Position numbers and translations under genes: made by a program. From the NCBI GenBank assembly GCA_018780035.1, contig JADMKE010000028.1:45170-109169 (forward strand): 64,000 bases of DNA, read 5' to 3'. Positions 18,599 to 27,310 of this stretch are shown piece by piece. The notes below the pieces were generated by a model, which worked only from the letters and a program-made list of their open reading frames with translations, was not told the origin of the DNA and ran no database searches. The DNA is from Candidatus Sericytochromatia bacterium (lineage in GTDB: Bacteria > Cyanobacteriota > Sericytochromatia > UBA7694). Each line of letters opens with the position of its first letter. The stretch's first letter is position 1.

Positions 18599-19638
18599 AG
18601 CTCAGAACTTTTGCCCAGCTTCGGCTGTGCCAGCAAACTGGCTTTCCAAAACTGCCTGAGGTCATTTTCAAAGATCTCAGGCTGACCGTTCCAGATCGCT
18701 GAGTGTTCCCCATAGGGGTAGCGTTTATAAAGCCGGGGAGTCTTGGCGGGAATCTGATTAAAGACCTTTTCAACCATCCACACGGGCACCATATAGTCTT
18801 TTTCTGAGACCATCACCAGGGCCGGAATGGTGAGCTGCTGAACCCGAGACGCTGGGGAGCAGGAGGTATAATCCACCCCTGCGCGCAGGCCTGTCAGATG
18901 CACAACCAAATCGGTGTGAAAGTCAGGGATGCCCATTTTGTGTGCGTAAACCCCAACAATATCCCGCAATGAGGACTGGGGGTTTTCGAGCACCACCCCG
19001 CGCACCTGGGACTGAAAGGCCTGCAAAGACGGAGATGCATTGGCCACGGTCATGGCCCCCATCGAAGTGCCATAGATCAATACCGGGCGGCTGGGGTCTT
19101 CTTGCCTAAGGGTTGTGAGCACCGCCACCAAATCGGCAGCTTCACGGCAGCCATAACTGGCCCCTTGGCCATCATCATCGGATTGGCCGTGGTTGCTCAA
19201 TTCCATGATGATCAATTCAAAACCCAATCGCTGGGCAATTGGATAAAATTTGAGTCCTGTCACCGCATTGGCAGCAATGCCGTGCACAAAGAGCAGAATC
19301 GGTGCTTTGGCCTGTTTGGGTGCCGTCGGAAAGCGCAAATAGTGAATTTTTTGGCCGCGCTGATTGCTGGCAAAATAACTTTTGGCAGGGTATTTTAAGG
19401 CAGCCTGACAGCTGTCTTCCAATGGCTGAAAGGGATCTTTGGAATGGGGCCGCAAGTCGCCAAAAATAAATTTCTTGCGCCAGCGCAGGCATTGACTGGA
19501 TTTGAGCTTGTTCCACGAGGCCGGCGTCTCGCGGAAATAGGTCACCGCTTCCACATGGACCTTGAGCAAGTAGAGATAGCCCAAACACAGGACAAAAGCG
19601 GGTAGGAGTAACCAGACTGGGTGGCGTTTAAATTTCAT
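18577..19638 (-). CDS. Membrane-anchored alpha/beta hydrolase
   Basis: A 353-residue protein with one N-terminal membrane segment (about 8-27, VWLLLPAFVLCLGYLYLL) and an alpha/beta hydrolase domain outside or facing the periplasm. The oxyanion region is ILLFVHGIAAN, the nucleophile elbow YGTSMGAMT has the serine, the acid is in VSEKDYMVP and the histidine in PYGEHSAIW. This is a complete triad of the BAAT/serine peptidase or thioesterase type. The substrate is unknown. It is transcribed alone, convergent with the cupin gene and with its start 133 bp from the divergent YgfZ-TPR gene. Confidence 0.85.
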   Translation of the reverse strand: MKFKRHPVWLLLPAFVLCLGYLYLLKVHVEAVTYFRETPASWNKLKSSQCLRWRKKFIFGDLRPHSKDPFQPLEDSCQAALKYPAKSYFASNQRGQKIHYLRFPTAPKQAKAPILLFVHGIAANAVTGLKFYPIAQRLGFELIIMELSNHGQSDDDGQGASYGCREAADLVAVLTTLRQEDPSRPVLIYGTSMGAMTVANASPSLQAFQSQVRGVVLENPQSSLRDIVGVYAHKMGIPDFHTDLVVHLTGLRAGVDYTSCSPASRVQQLTIPALVMVSEKDYMVPVWMVEKVFNQIPAKTPRLYKRYPYGEHSAIWNGQPEIFENDLRQFWKASLLAQPKLGKSSELQSSPSQ

Positions 19639-19770
19639 AAAAAGATTATACCCCGCTTTTCAAGTTCTGCTTTTCTTTTTCTGCATTGGTTTTCAAGCTT
19701 AAAACCGCAGGCCTCACCCCTCACCCCTACGCCCCCATGTTAAGATAAGAAAAAAAGACAGGGTAACGCC

Positions 19771-21495
19771 GTGAGTGTCACAACCCCGCTTTCGCTGGCT
19801 GAAGAACACAGCTTGATCCGCCAATCAGGGGGGTGGGCCCGCCTTGATGATTGGCAATTGTTGCTGGTCAGTGGTCCCGATGCCGCCAGCTATTTGCAAA
19901 CTCAATTGACCAGTGATGTACTGGCCTTAAAACCAGGACAGGCCCAGCGCAGTGCCTTAACCGACCGCAAAGGACATTTGCAGGCTGAGTTTTGGCTCTA
20001 CCGCACAGCTGATCAGGTCTTGATTCTGGTTGAAGCATGCCAGTCCGAGCGCCTCTTCGCCCATTTGGAGGGCTTTCACTTTGTCGAAGATCTCAGCTTG
20101 AAATTTGAAACAGATCTCCAGCTTTTTTTGCTGGTCGGCCCGGCTTCCCGCCACCTTTTGGCCCTTTGGCAAACCGAACTCAGGGCCCCATTGGCCCAGG
20201 TCCAAAGCCTCTCTCAGGGCGGCTGGCTCTTGCAAGCGGCACTGACTGGGGATTTGGGATATGTCTTGGCTCTGCCCGCGAATCTCGCTGAAAACCTGCA
20301 AAACCGCCTGATAGATGCTTCTGAAGCGCATAAACTCATTCCCATTCATCCCCCACTCTGGGACAGTCTCACGCTCGAGGCGGGCATTCCGCGTTTTGGC
20401 ACAGAACTCAATACCAACACACTTTTGCCGGAAACGGGCCTGGAACATGTGGCCGTCAGTTATGACAAAGGCTGTTATCTCGGCCAAGAGGTCATTGCCC
20501 GGATCAAAACCTATGGGGTGATTCCCCGTGCCTTGATTGGCCTGGTTTTGAATGACACCTCTGACACTGCCGAGGGCCGTTCTTTGCCTGCCCCTGGCAG
20601 TGAAATTTTTTTCCAGGGCAAAAAAGTCGGAATGATTACCCGTGTTGGCTATGCACCGGGTCTGCAAAAAAATGTGGCACTGGTGTATCTCAGCAAACAG
20701 TGGCGTATACCCGGCCAGGAACTCGCCTGGGAATCAGAGGGTGTGTCTTTTCAGGGGGTGGTTAGGTCCCTGCCCTTTGTTCCCCTCCTCAGTGCTTCCG
20801 ATTGGGCCCGCAACAAATTGGAAATGGCCCTGGAAATCTTTGCCGGCACCCAGGAAAGCCTGGCTTTGCCTCTGCTCGAAGAGGCACTTTTACTCGACCC
20901 CAACCTGATTGATGCCTATGAGTCGTACGGGGTGATTCTCTCGCGTCTGGGGCGGCATTCCGAGGCCATCTCCGTGATGGAGCAATTGCTGCAGGTGGCG
21001 CCCGATGCGCCCATGGCCCATACCAATCTCTCGCGCTTTCACATGCTTTTGGGCGATCGCGACAAGGCCGAAATGCACATGGCTGAAGCCACCCGTATCA
21101 ACATGGATAAACAGATCAAGTCCCAAGCTGCTTTGCAGGCTGAGGCTCAGGCCCAGGCCCAACAGACAGCGGCCCGTGCTGAGATGATGGCGATGTTCCG
21201 CGAGGTGCTCGAAACAGAAGACCCCGACGATTTAGTGGCCAATTATGGTCTGGGCAAATCCCTGGTCGACCAAGGTGCATTTGCTGAGGCCCTGGCATAT
21301 TTGACCAAAGCTACCCAAATTGATCCGCTCTATTCGGTGGCTTGGCTGCAATTGGGCAAGGCTTATGAAAGCCTTGCTCGCATAGAAGAAGCCCGCGCCA
21401 CTTACCGCCAGGGGGCCGTGGCTGCCAGTCAAAAAGGGGATTTAATGCCCCTGAAAGAGATGGAGCAGCGCTTGTCTGCCCTGCCCACAGCATGA
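19771..21495 (+). CDS. YgfZ-like folate-binding protein fused to TPR repeats
   Basis: The N-terminal about 330 residues match the YgfZ/GcvT-like folate-binding family that helps assemble or repair iron-sulfur clusters. The family signature K-G-C-Y-L-G-Q-E-V is intact near residue 233, in an otherwise normal domain (TQLTSDV, PRFGTEL). The rest (about 345-574) holds TPR units: ALEIFAGTQESLALPLLEEAL, then AYESYGVILSRLGRHSEAI, then further copies near 490-560 separated by an Ala/Gln-rich coiled segment. Normal YgfZ proteins end at about 320-350 residues, so this is a fusion. The GTG start at 19771 follows AGGGTAA. The gene overlaps the downstream hydrolase by 4 bp (ATGA, 21492-21495), so the two are coupled. 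Confidence 0.88.
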   Translation: MSVTTPLSLAEEHSLIRQSGGWARLDDWQLLLVSGPDAASYLQTQLTSDVLALKPGQAQRSALTDRKGHLQAEFWLYRTADQVLILVEACQSERLFAHLEGFHFVEDLSLKFETDLQLFLLVGPASRHLLALWQTELRAPLAQVQSLSQGGWLLQAALTGDLGYVLALPANLAENLQNRLIDASEAHKLIPIHPPLWDSLTLEAGIPRFGTELNTNTLLPETGLEHVAVSYDKGCYLGQEVIARIKTYGVIPRALIGLVLNDTSDTAEGRSLPAPGSEIFFQGKKVGMITRVGYAPGLQKNVALVYLSKQWRIPGQELAWESEGVSFQGVVRSLPFVPLLSASDWARNKLEMALEIFAGTQESLALPLLEEALLLDPNLIDAYESYGVILSRLGRHSEAISVMEQLLQVAPDAPMAHTNLSRFHMLLGDRDKAEMHMAEATRINMDKQIKSQAALQAEAQAQAQQTAARAEMMAMFREVLETEDPDDLVANYGLGKSLVDQGAFAEALAYLTKATQIDPLYSVAWLQLGKAYESLARIEEARATYRQGAVAASQKGDLMPLKEMEQRLSALPTA

Positions 21496-22583
21496 CAGGG
21501 AACCCTTCACCTCAAGAGAACATCAGCGCAAAATCAGGCTTGCGTCTGAAAAAATGGCTGAAGCTAATTGCCACAGGCCTCACAACGGGTTTAACCCTGA
21601 GCCTGCCTTTTCGCGCCCAAGCTGGAGAAATTGACACAGAATTGGCTGCTTTGCGCAAAAGCCTGCCTCCCCTGAGTTTGCAGGGCAACTTGTATTCTCA
21701 ATCGTATTTGCGCTACTTGGCCTATTACCGTCTGCCCACCCAATATGCCAAACAAGCGGGCTATTTGGAAGTTCACAAAGGAACCTTCAAAGAGCAGATT
21801 TTTGTTCAGTATTTTCGGCCTGAGCATCCCCGAGGCACCGTCTTTTTGACCCATGGCTACTTTGTCCATGCGGGAATCCAGCATTATGCGGTCAAAAACT
21901 TTTTGGACTTGGGATATGCTGTGCTCACAATAGATTTGCCCGGACATGGCCTGTCTACGGGGAAACAGGCAGATATCGCACAATTCAGTGATTATACCGA
22001 TACCTTTCAGGCCGTGACCGAATTTGCCCAAAACCAGGTGCCCCACCCCCTCTTGGCAGTGGGCCACAGCACAGGTGCAGCGGGAATCTGGTCCTATCTT
22101 TTGCGCACCCCGCAACACCCGTTTAAAGCGGTGGTGTTGGCTGCTCCTCTGGTGCGCTCGCATCTTTGGGAACTCTCCTTGGCGGGTTTTACCGTCGGGC
22201 GGGTCTTTATTTCAGATTTGCCTCGAATCGTGCGCAGCACCACTTCCGACCCCGAATTTATGGAATTTGTGCAGCGCGATCCCCTGCAATATTTCAACAC
22301 CCCCATCAATTGGGTGCGCGCCCTGATTGAGTGGAATGAACAGGTGGTAGAGGGCCTGCCGCCCTCTCAAATACCCACCCTGATCTTACAAGGCGACCTC
22401 GATGAAGTGGTGGATTGGAAACACAATCTGCCCTTTCTCAAACGCAAATTTCCCATGGCCCAGGTTCAAATGGTGAGGGGTGCCAGTCATGATCTGTTTT
22501 GGGAAAATGCCGATTTGCGCCAAGAGATCTTTGCCAAGATCCGCACCTTTGTTCAGGCCTTGCCCCCAGAAAAACAGCCTTAA
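21492..22583 (+). CDS. Exported alpha/beta hydrolase (lysophospholipase-like)
   Basis: A 363-residue protein with an N-terminal export signal: positively charged KKWLK, then a hydrophobic stretch LIATGLTTGLTLSLPF and the cleavable motif AQA near residue 45. The mature part is an alpha/beta hydrolase of the monoglyceride lipase/lysophospholipase type: VFLTHGYFVHAGI, LPGHGLS, the serine in GHSTGAAGI, the acid in LQGDLDEVVD and the histidine in GASHDLFWE. It should act on lipids or esters in the envelope. It starts within the last codons of the YgfZ-TPR gene. Its stop shares two bases with the stop of the convergent TPR gene. Confidence 0.88.
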   Translation: MTGNPSPQENISAKSGLRLKKWLKLIATGLTTGLTLSLPFRAQAGEIDTELAALRKSLPPLSLQGNLYSQSYLRYLAYYRLPTQYAKQAGYLEVHKGTFKEQIFVQYFRPEHPRGTVFLTHGYFVHAGIQHYAVKNFLDLGYAVLTIDLPGHGLSTGKQADIAQFSDYTDTFQAVTEFAQNQVPHPLLAVGHSTGAAGIWSYLLRTPQHPFKAVVLAAPLVRSHLWELSLAGFTVGRVFISDLPRIVRSTTSDPEFMEFVQRDPLQYFNTPINWVRALIEWNEQVVEGLPPSQIPTLILQGDLDEVVDWKHNLPFLKRKFPMAQVQMVRGASHDLFWENADLRQEIFAKIRTFVQALPPEKQP

Positions 22584-24355
22584 GACTTTTTAAACAGGGC
22601 TTTCCAGCCTGGGAGTTTCCTCAGCGGTTTTAAGTCGGGATCGGCTTTAATTTCCGAGGTTTCGAGCCGGTATTCTGACTTTAAATGCAATTTCAGGTAG
22701 TCCAGGGCCTTTTCTAATTGACCCAAACGGGCGTAAAGACAGGCCAAATCGTAGCTGACATAACCAGGGCAGACCGCTTCAATTTCTTCAAAATCTGCCA
22801 GAGCCAAGCTGGGTTGATTCAGTTCCAAGACTCGGCAAAAAGCTCTGAAATAATGGCTTTGCACCCAAATATGGCTGGGTTCAACCGTGTTTTGGGGCTT
22901 GACGGGGCCCAGCCACTGAATCGCCTTGTCAAAATACCCGTGGGCCTCTTGCGCCTGGCCTTTTTCAGAGGCCAATAAGCCCAATTGCAAAGCCGTCTGA
23001 GCCATGCTGGCAATGACGGGCAGCCGTTTGGCGGGGGCGAGATGTTTAAACTTTTGGAGTGCTGCTAGGTAATCATGCCGAGCAGCTTCAGCCTGGCCTG
23101 TTTCGCGCAGTAAATTGCCGCGTTCTTGGTAGGCCTGTGCCAAGAGGGCGGCCTCTGAAGCGAGCGATTGTGACTTGAGACCTTGAATGACCTGAAGATA
23201 ATGGCCCAAAGCCCTTTCATGATCTGTTTCTTGCCAGAGTCGGGCCAAATTGAGATGCAATCTGACCTGTTCCAATTCAAATGCCAAATGTGCTTTCTCT
23301 TTGAGGGCTGTATAAAAATACAAAGCGGCGAGAAAGTCCACGCGGGCCTGGGCTTCGTCTTGGGATTTCCAATCGAGCAGCCCGCGGGCTGTGGCCAAAC
23401 GGGCTTGAATCAAAAGGGCCTCACGCTGGGGGTAGGGGCCCTCTTCGACCAAATTTAAGGCCAAATCACAGTCGCTGATCGCCGCTGCATACATTTCCAA
23501 TTCTTGAAAGGCATGGGAGCGGTTGAGGAGGGTCGAGACCAAATTTTGGCGGGTTTCTTGACGCCCTTTGGCCAAAAGGCTGAGATAGCCTTCAATGCTT
23601 TGGCTGAATAATTCCACAGCCTGTGCAGATTGACCTTGGTGTTGGTGTAAAAGCCCCAATTTGCGTGAAGATTCAGCCAATTCTTGTACGTCGGGGGGCT
23701 GAGCATAGCTGTTTTGGGAGACAATTGCCTGGGTAAAATCTTGTAAGGCGGCTTCTGTTAATTGCAGGCTTTCTTGTAATTCTCCCCGGTTGCGGTAGAC
23801 CTGGGCCAAGAGACTGATTTGTTCAGGGCTGGATTCTTGCAATGACAACAAACACTGCACAGCCTGGTTAAAATCTTCAAGTCCCTTTTCGGGTTTGTCT
23901 ATGCGCTGATAGAGCAAGCCACGATTGAGGCAAACCTGGGCAAGCCAAAGCGGGTGAATGGGTGTCGCAGAAATGGCCAATTCATAAGCCCGATCATAGG
24001 CATCCAGGGCCGTTTTAAAACGGCTTTCACGGTTTTCCAAATGGCCAATCGCCAAAAACAAAGGAATCAAATTTTCATTGAGTTCTTGGACAAAGGTCTG
24101 GCCTTCTGTTCGGGCATGGGCCAAACACTCTTTAAGCTCTTTTAGGCTTTCGCTGGTCTTGCCATCTTTGAGCCAGGTTTCAGCCTGACGCAAATGAAAA
24201 CGGGCCAAATGTTTGGCACCCAAAGGGGCTTGGGTAGGCGGGGCTCCCAAGGCGATGGCGCGATTTGCACTGTCAATCACCGCTGGCAGTGACTTGCGTG
24301 CTGATTTTTTGGAGGGGGGCAGGGTGCGGGGCCGGGCAGATAAATCAGATCCCAC
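22580..24355 (-). CDS. TPR-repeat protein
   Basis: A 591-residue soluble protein made almost wholly of tetratricopeptide repeats. Clear units include ALDAYDRAYELAISA, CLNRGLLYQRIDKPEKGLED, YRNRGELQESLQLTEAALQD, LLNRSHAFQELEMYAAAISD and YQERGNLLRETGQAEAARHD. The start is GTG at 24355. The first 40 residues are basic and Pro/Ser-rich. The C terminus (LACLYARLGQLEKALDYLKL) continues the TPR rhythm. No catalytic domain is present, so it is probably a protein-binding scaffold. Partners are unknown. It is a single gene opposite the YgfZ-hydrolase unit. Confidence 0.88.
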   Translation of the reverse strand: MGSDLSARPRTLPPSKKSARKSLPAVIDSANRAIALGAPPTQAPLGAKHLARFHLRQAETWLKDGKTSESLKELKECLAHARTEGQTFVQELNENLIPLFLAIGHLENRESRFKTALDAYDRAYELAISATPIHPLWLAQVCLNRGLLYQRIDKPEKGLEDFNQAVQCLLSLQESSPEQISLLAQVYRNRGELQESLQLTEAALQDFTQAIVSQNSYAQPPDVQELAESSRKLGLLHQHQGQSAQAVELFSQSIEGYLSLLAKGRQETRQNLVSTLLNRSHAFQELEMYAAAISDCDLALNLVEEGPYPQREALLIQARLATARGLLDWKSQDEAQARVDFLAALYFYTALKEKAHLAFELEQVRLHLNLARLWQETDHERALGHYLQVIQGLKSQSLASEAALLAQAYQERGNLLRETGQAEAARHDYLAALQKFKHLAPAKRLPVIASMAQTALQLGLLASEKGQAQEAHGYFDKAIQWLGPVKPQNTVEPSHIWVQSHYFRAFCRVLELNQPSLALADFEEIEAVCPGYVSYDLACLYARLGQLEKALDYLKLHLKSEYRLETSEIKADPDLKPLRKLPGWKALFKKS

Positions 24356-24406
24356 TGTCTCGTTCGCCTCTCATTTGCTACTTGAAAGAATATACCCGAT
24401 CTGAGC

Positions 24407-25186
24407 TTATTTTAACAGGCCCCTTTGATTTTCCAAAAAAGGCAAGAGGGCAGCGAGGGTACTGGAGGGGGATTCCAGGTGCAGGGCATGGGCCACCCCA
24501 GGCAGAACTTTCACTTCTGCCTGGGGCAAGCGTTTTGCCATTTCACAATTGAGCGCCACGTAACGGCTGTCGCTGGTACCACAGAGGCACAGGCAGGGCA
24601 ATTGAATCTCCGGCAATCGAGACCAGAGCAGGGGCTGAGCACCACTGCCAAGGGCAAGCATACTCTGTGCCAAGGCGATTCCAGAATTTTTTTCTCGCCG
24701 CTTTTGCAATTCAAGGTAGTTTGGCAGTGCTTGGAGCTGGCCAAAGAGAGGTTGGGCATACCACGCCGCAAAGGCACTTTCCAAAGGTTCGCTGCAAAAA
24801 CGCTTGGCCCACTCTTTTTCCCAGGCTTGGCGGGGAATTCTTTCGGCTTCTGTTTTAAGGCCGGGAGAACTTGAGATCAGCACCAAGGCACGGACCTCTT
24901 GGGCTAAGTCTGGGTCTGAAGCCAGGGCCAAGGCCAATCTCCCGCCCAGCGAATAGCCAATCAAAACCCAGGTTGTTTCAGTTTCAGACTTCATTTTGGC
25001 TTTTAACCCTTGGACTGCGTGCTCAAACGTATCAACGGCAGAGGGGTTTTGGCCATGACCCGGCAAATCAGGGGCTTCACACAGATATTGTTCAGACAGG
25101 GCCTGCAGATAAAATTCCCAGTCTAAGCCCGAACCGGCAAAGCCGTGTAAAAAAAGCAGCTTGGGTGTATTAACGCAGGGTTTCAG
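24407..25186 (-). CDS. MenH-like alpha/beta hydrolase, non-standard start
   Basis: The conserved N terminus of the domain (LLFLHGFAG, then DLPGHGQN) lies upstream of the first ATG/GTG/TTG-type start that leaves a short protein (TTG at 25066). In frame upstream there is no ATG, GTG or TTG before 25186, where CTG follows AGGAA at seven bases. That start overlaps the end of the MarR gene by 17 bp. The nucleophile elbow GYSLGGRLALALA, the acid in LCGTSDSRY and the histidine in GVAHALHLESP are typical for SHCHC synthase (MenH), which makes the menaquinone precursor. Other men genes are not in view, so a related esterase is possible. Translation may depend on coupling to MarR. Confidence 0.75.
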   Translation of the reverse strand: MKPCVNTPKLLFLHGFAGSGLDWEFYLQALSEQYLCEAPDLPGHGQNPSAVDTFEHAVQGLKAKMKSETETTWVLIGYSLGGRLALALASDPDLAQEVRALVLISSSPGLKTEAERIPRQAWEKEWAKRFCSEPLESAFAAWYAQPLFGQLQALPNYLELQKRREKNSGIALAQSMLALGSGAQPLLWSRLPEIQLPCLCLCGTSDSRYVALNCEMAKRLPQAEVKVLPGVAHALHLESPSSTLAALLPFLENQRGLLK

Positions 25187-25643
25187 GACAGAGTTCCTGG
25201 GCGTGTTTGCCGAGCTTGCGGCACAATTGACGCAATGCTTCTTGCTCTTCGGGATTGAGTACGCCCATTAAAGTTGTAATCCGGCCTACATGGGCGGGGA
25301 AAATTTTTTCCATCAGGCTTTGGCCTTTGGGCGTCAGGTGGATGGTAATATAACGCCGATCGCGGCTGTCGCGTTGGCGCAAGACCAACTCTTGTTTTTC
25401 GAGGTTGTCGATCACCATCGTGATATTTCCATTGCTCTTGAGTAATTTATCTGCGAGCGCTTTTTGGCAGAGCGAACCGAGATGAAAGAGCGATTCCAAG
25501 ACCCCAAATTGGGTTTCAGTCAAACCATAGTCCGAGAGAGCGGTATTGATCTTGGCAGAAATTGAATCGGCAGCACGAATCAGGTTTATAAAGGCATTCA
25601 GAGCCTGAATCTCTTGGGGAGGACCGCTGTAATGGGTGGGCAT
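25170..25643 (-). CDS. MarR-family transcriptional regulator
   Basis: A 157-residue winged-helix regulator. The DNA-binding part (about 35-100) shows YGLTETQFGVLESLFHLG, then QKALADKLLKSNGNITMVID and the wing with RQRDSRDRRYITIHLTPKG, the DxRxxR motif of MarR proteins. The first and last helices form the dimer interface. A 12-bp palindrome upstream (25677-25688) is a candidate operator for autoregulation. It is followed in overlap by the MenH-like hydrolase and both probably share a transcript. Ligand unknown. Confidence 0.9.
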   Translation of the reverse strand: MPTHYSGPPQEIQALNAFINLIRAADSISAKINTALSDYGLTETQFGVLESLFHLGSLCQKALADKLLKSNGNITMVIDNLEKQELVLRQRDSRDRRYITIHLTPKGQSLMEKIFPAHVGRITTLMGVLNPEEQEALRQLCRKLGKHAQELCPETLR

Positions 25644-25676
25644 TTTGGGCTCTTTAATTGTTTTTCAGCAAGATGG

Positions 25677-25688
25677 TTTAATATTAAA
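25677..25688. promoter_or_regulatory. Palindrome upstream of MarR
   Basis: TTTAATATTAAA is a perfect 12-bp palindrome, 34 bp before the MarR start in the divergent region shared with gcvPB. AT-rich palindromes of this size are common MarR sites. Confidence 0.4.
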
Positions 25689-25807
25689 ATATCAGTTGGG
25701 AGGGAGCCTTGTCAAATATATCCACATTACCCCTGATCTCTATCCCATGGTATTCTGAGTAACACTTGAGTTACACCACAGATGCCCGCGGAGAAACAGT
25801 TTAACCC

Positions 25808-27310
25808 ATGAGTAGATACGACACCACCTTGATTTTTGAACGCAGTCAACCCGGACACCGGGGCGTGACTTTGCCTTCAGATCCCCTGCCCGAATTGCAA
25901 ACACAGAATTTGATTCCAGCCGGACTCTTGCGCAAAAAACCTGCGGGCCTGCCCGAAGTGACCGAATTAGACGTCATGCGCCATTTTATAACCCTCTCCC
26001 ACAAAAATCACGCCATCGATGTGGATTTTTACCCTTTGGGGTCGTGTACGATGAAATACAATCCCAAGGTCAATGAGCACGCAGCGCGGATGCCTGGCTT
26101 TGCCAATACCCATCCCTATCAGCCCCAGGCGCAAATTCAGGGCAGTTTGCAAATGCTCTTTGAGCTTCAGACCTATTTGAGTGAGATCGTGGGGCTGCCC
26201 GGTTGTAGTTTGCAGCCCGCAGCTGGGGCCCATGGTGAAATGACGGGTATGTTAATGATCCGGGCTTACCACCGCTATCACGGCAATACTGAGCGCAATC
26301 TCGTCTTGGTGCCCGACAATGCCCACGGTACCAATCCCTCTTCTGCCGCGATGTGCGGTTTTCAAGTCGTGACCCTGCGCTCGAACGCCTCAGGCCAAGT
26401 GGACATGGACCATCTCAGCGAATTGCTGGCAAGCCAGGGGCCACACATAGCTGCGCTGATGATGACCAATCCCAACACCTTGGGCATTTTTGAAGAAAAT
26501 ATTCTGACCATTTCTGAATCGGTACACGCTGCGGGGGCCTTGATTTATTACGATGGCGCCAATCTCAACGCCATTATGGGCATGGCCCGGCCAGGGGACA
26601 TGGGCTTTGATGTGGTACATCTCAATTTACACAAAACCTTTTCCACGCCCCACGGCGGGGGCGGTCCTGGTGCTGGGCCTGTGCTGGTTAGAGATATTCT
26701 CAAACCCTTTTTGCCCTGCCCGGTGGTGGTGCAAAACGAAGATCACAGTTATGGTCTCAATACAGACTTACCGCATTCAATTGGCCGGGTGCGCAGTTTT
26801 TTCGGCAATTTTGGCGTATTGGTCAGGGCTTGGACATATATCCGTGCCATGGGCCCTGTCGGACTCAAACAGGCCAGTGTGGATGCCGTGCTCAATGCCA
26901 ATTATGTGCGCCACTCCCTGAGCCAATTGTTTGAATTGCCCCACGGGGGCGATCGGCCCTGCATGCACGAATTTGTGCTCTCAGCCCAAAACCTCAAAAA
27001 AGAAGTGGGCGTGAATGCCCTTTCCGTGGCCAAACGCCTGATTGACTTTGGCATTCATCCGCCAACGGTCTACTTTCCCCTGATTGTGCCCGAAGCCCTG
27101 ATGATTGAACCCACAGAGACCGAAAATCGGGCCACCCTTGATCGCTTTATAGCTGCCATGCAACAAATTGAAAAAGAGTCCCGTGAAAATCCGGATTTTG
27201 TCAATCATGCGCCCCATGATGCGCTGATTAAACGTGTCGACGAGGCGGGAGCCAATCGCAAGCCTGCGATCAATTGGTTCATGGGACGCGAGGAATTGGC
27301 GGATGTCTGA
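25808..27310 (+). CDS. gcvPB: Glycine dehydrogenase (decarboxylating) subunit 2
   Basis: A 500-residue PLP enzyme subunit: the C-terminal half of the glycine cleavage P-protein, which decarboxylates glycine and passes the aminomethyl group to the H-protein lipoyl arm. The PLP lysine lies in NLHKTFSTPHGGGGPGAGP. The start segment LIFERSQPGHRG and FYPLGSCTMKYNPK are diagnostic for subunit 2. The PB form needs the separate PA subunit and the H and T proteins, none of which is in this window, so they must be elsewhere. No glycine riboswitch pattern was recognised upstream (25644-25807). It overlaps the PEP synthase regulator gene by 8 bp. Confidence 0.97.
   Translation: MSRYDTTLIFERSQPGHRGVTLPSDPLPELQTQNLIPAGLLRKKPAGLPEVTELDVMRHFITLSHKNHAIDVDFYPLGSCTMKYNPKVNEHAARMPGFANTHPYQPQAQIQGSLQMLFELQTYLSEIVGLPGCSLQPAAGAHGEMTGMLMIRAYHRYHGNTERNLVLVPDNAHGTNPSSAAMCGFQVVTLRSNASGQVDMDHLSELLASQGPHIAALMMTNPNTLGIFEENILTISESVHAAGALIYYDGANLNAIMGMARPGDMGFDVVHLNLHKTFSTPHGGGGPGAGPVLVRDILKPFLPCPVVVQNEDHSYGLNTDLPHSIGRVRSFFGNFGVLVRAWTYIRAMGPVGLKQASVDAVLNANYVRHSLSQLFELPHGGDRPCMHEFVLSAQNLKKEVGVNALSVAKRLIDFGIHPPTVYFPLIVPEALMIEPTETENRATLDRFIAAMQQIEKESRENPDFVNHAPHDALIKRVDEAGANRKPAINWFMGREELADV

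Noticed and set aside
25644..25807. Possible glycine riboswitch before gcvPB
   Set aside because: No conserved glycine riboswitch core could be found; the region has only the MarR palindrome and a weak promoter.
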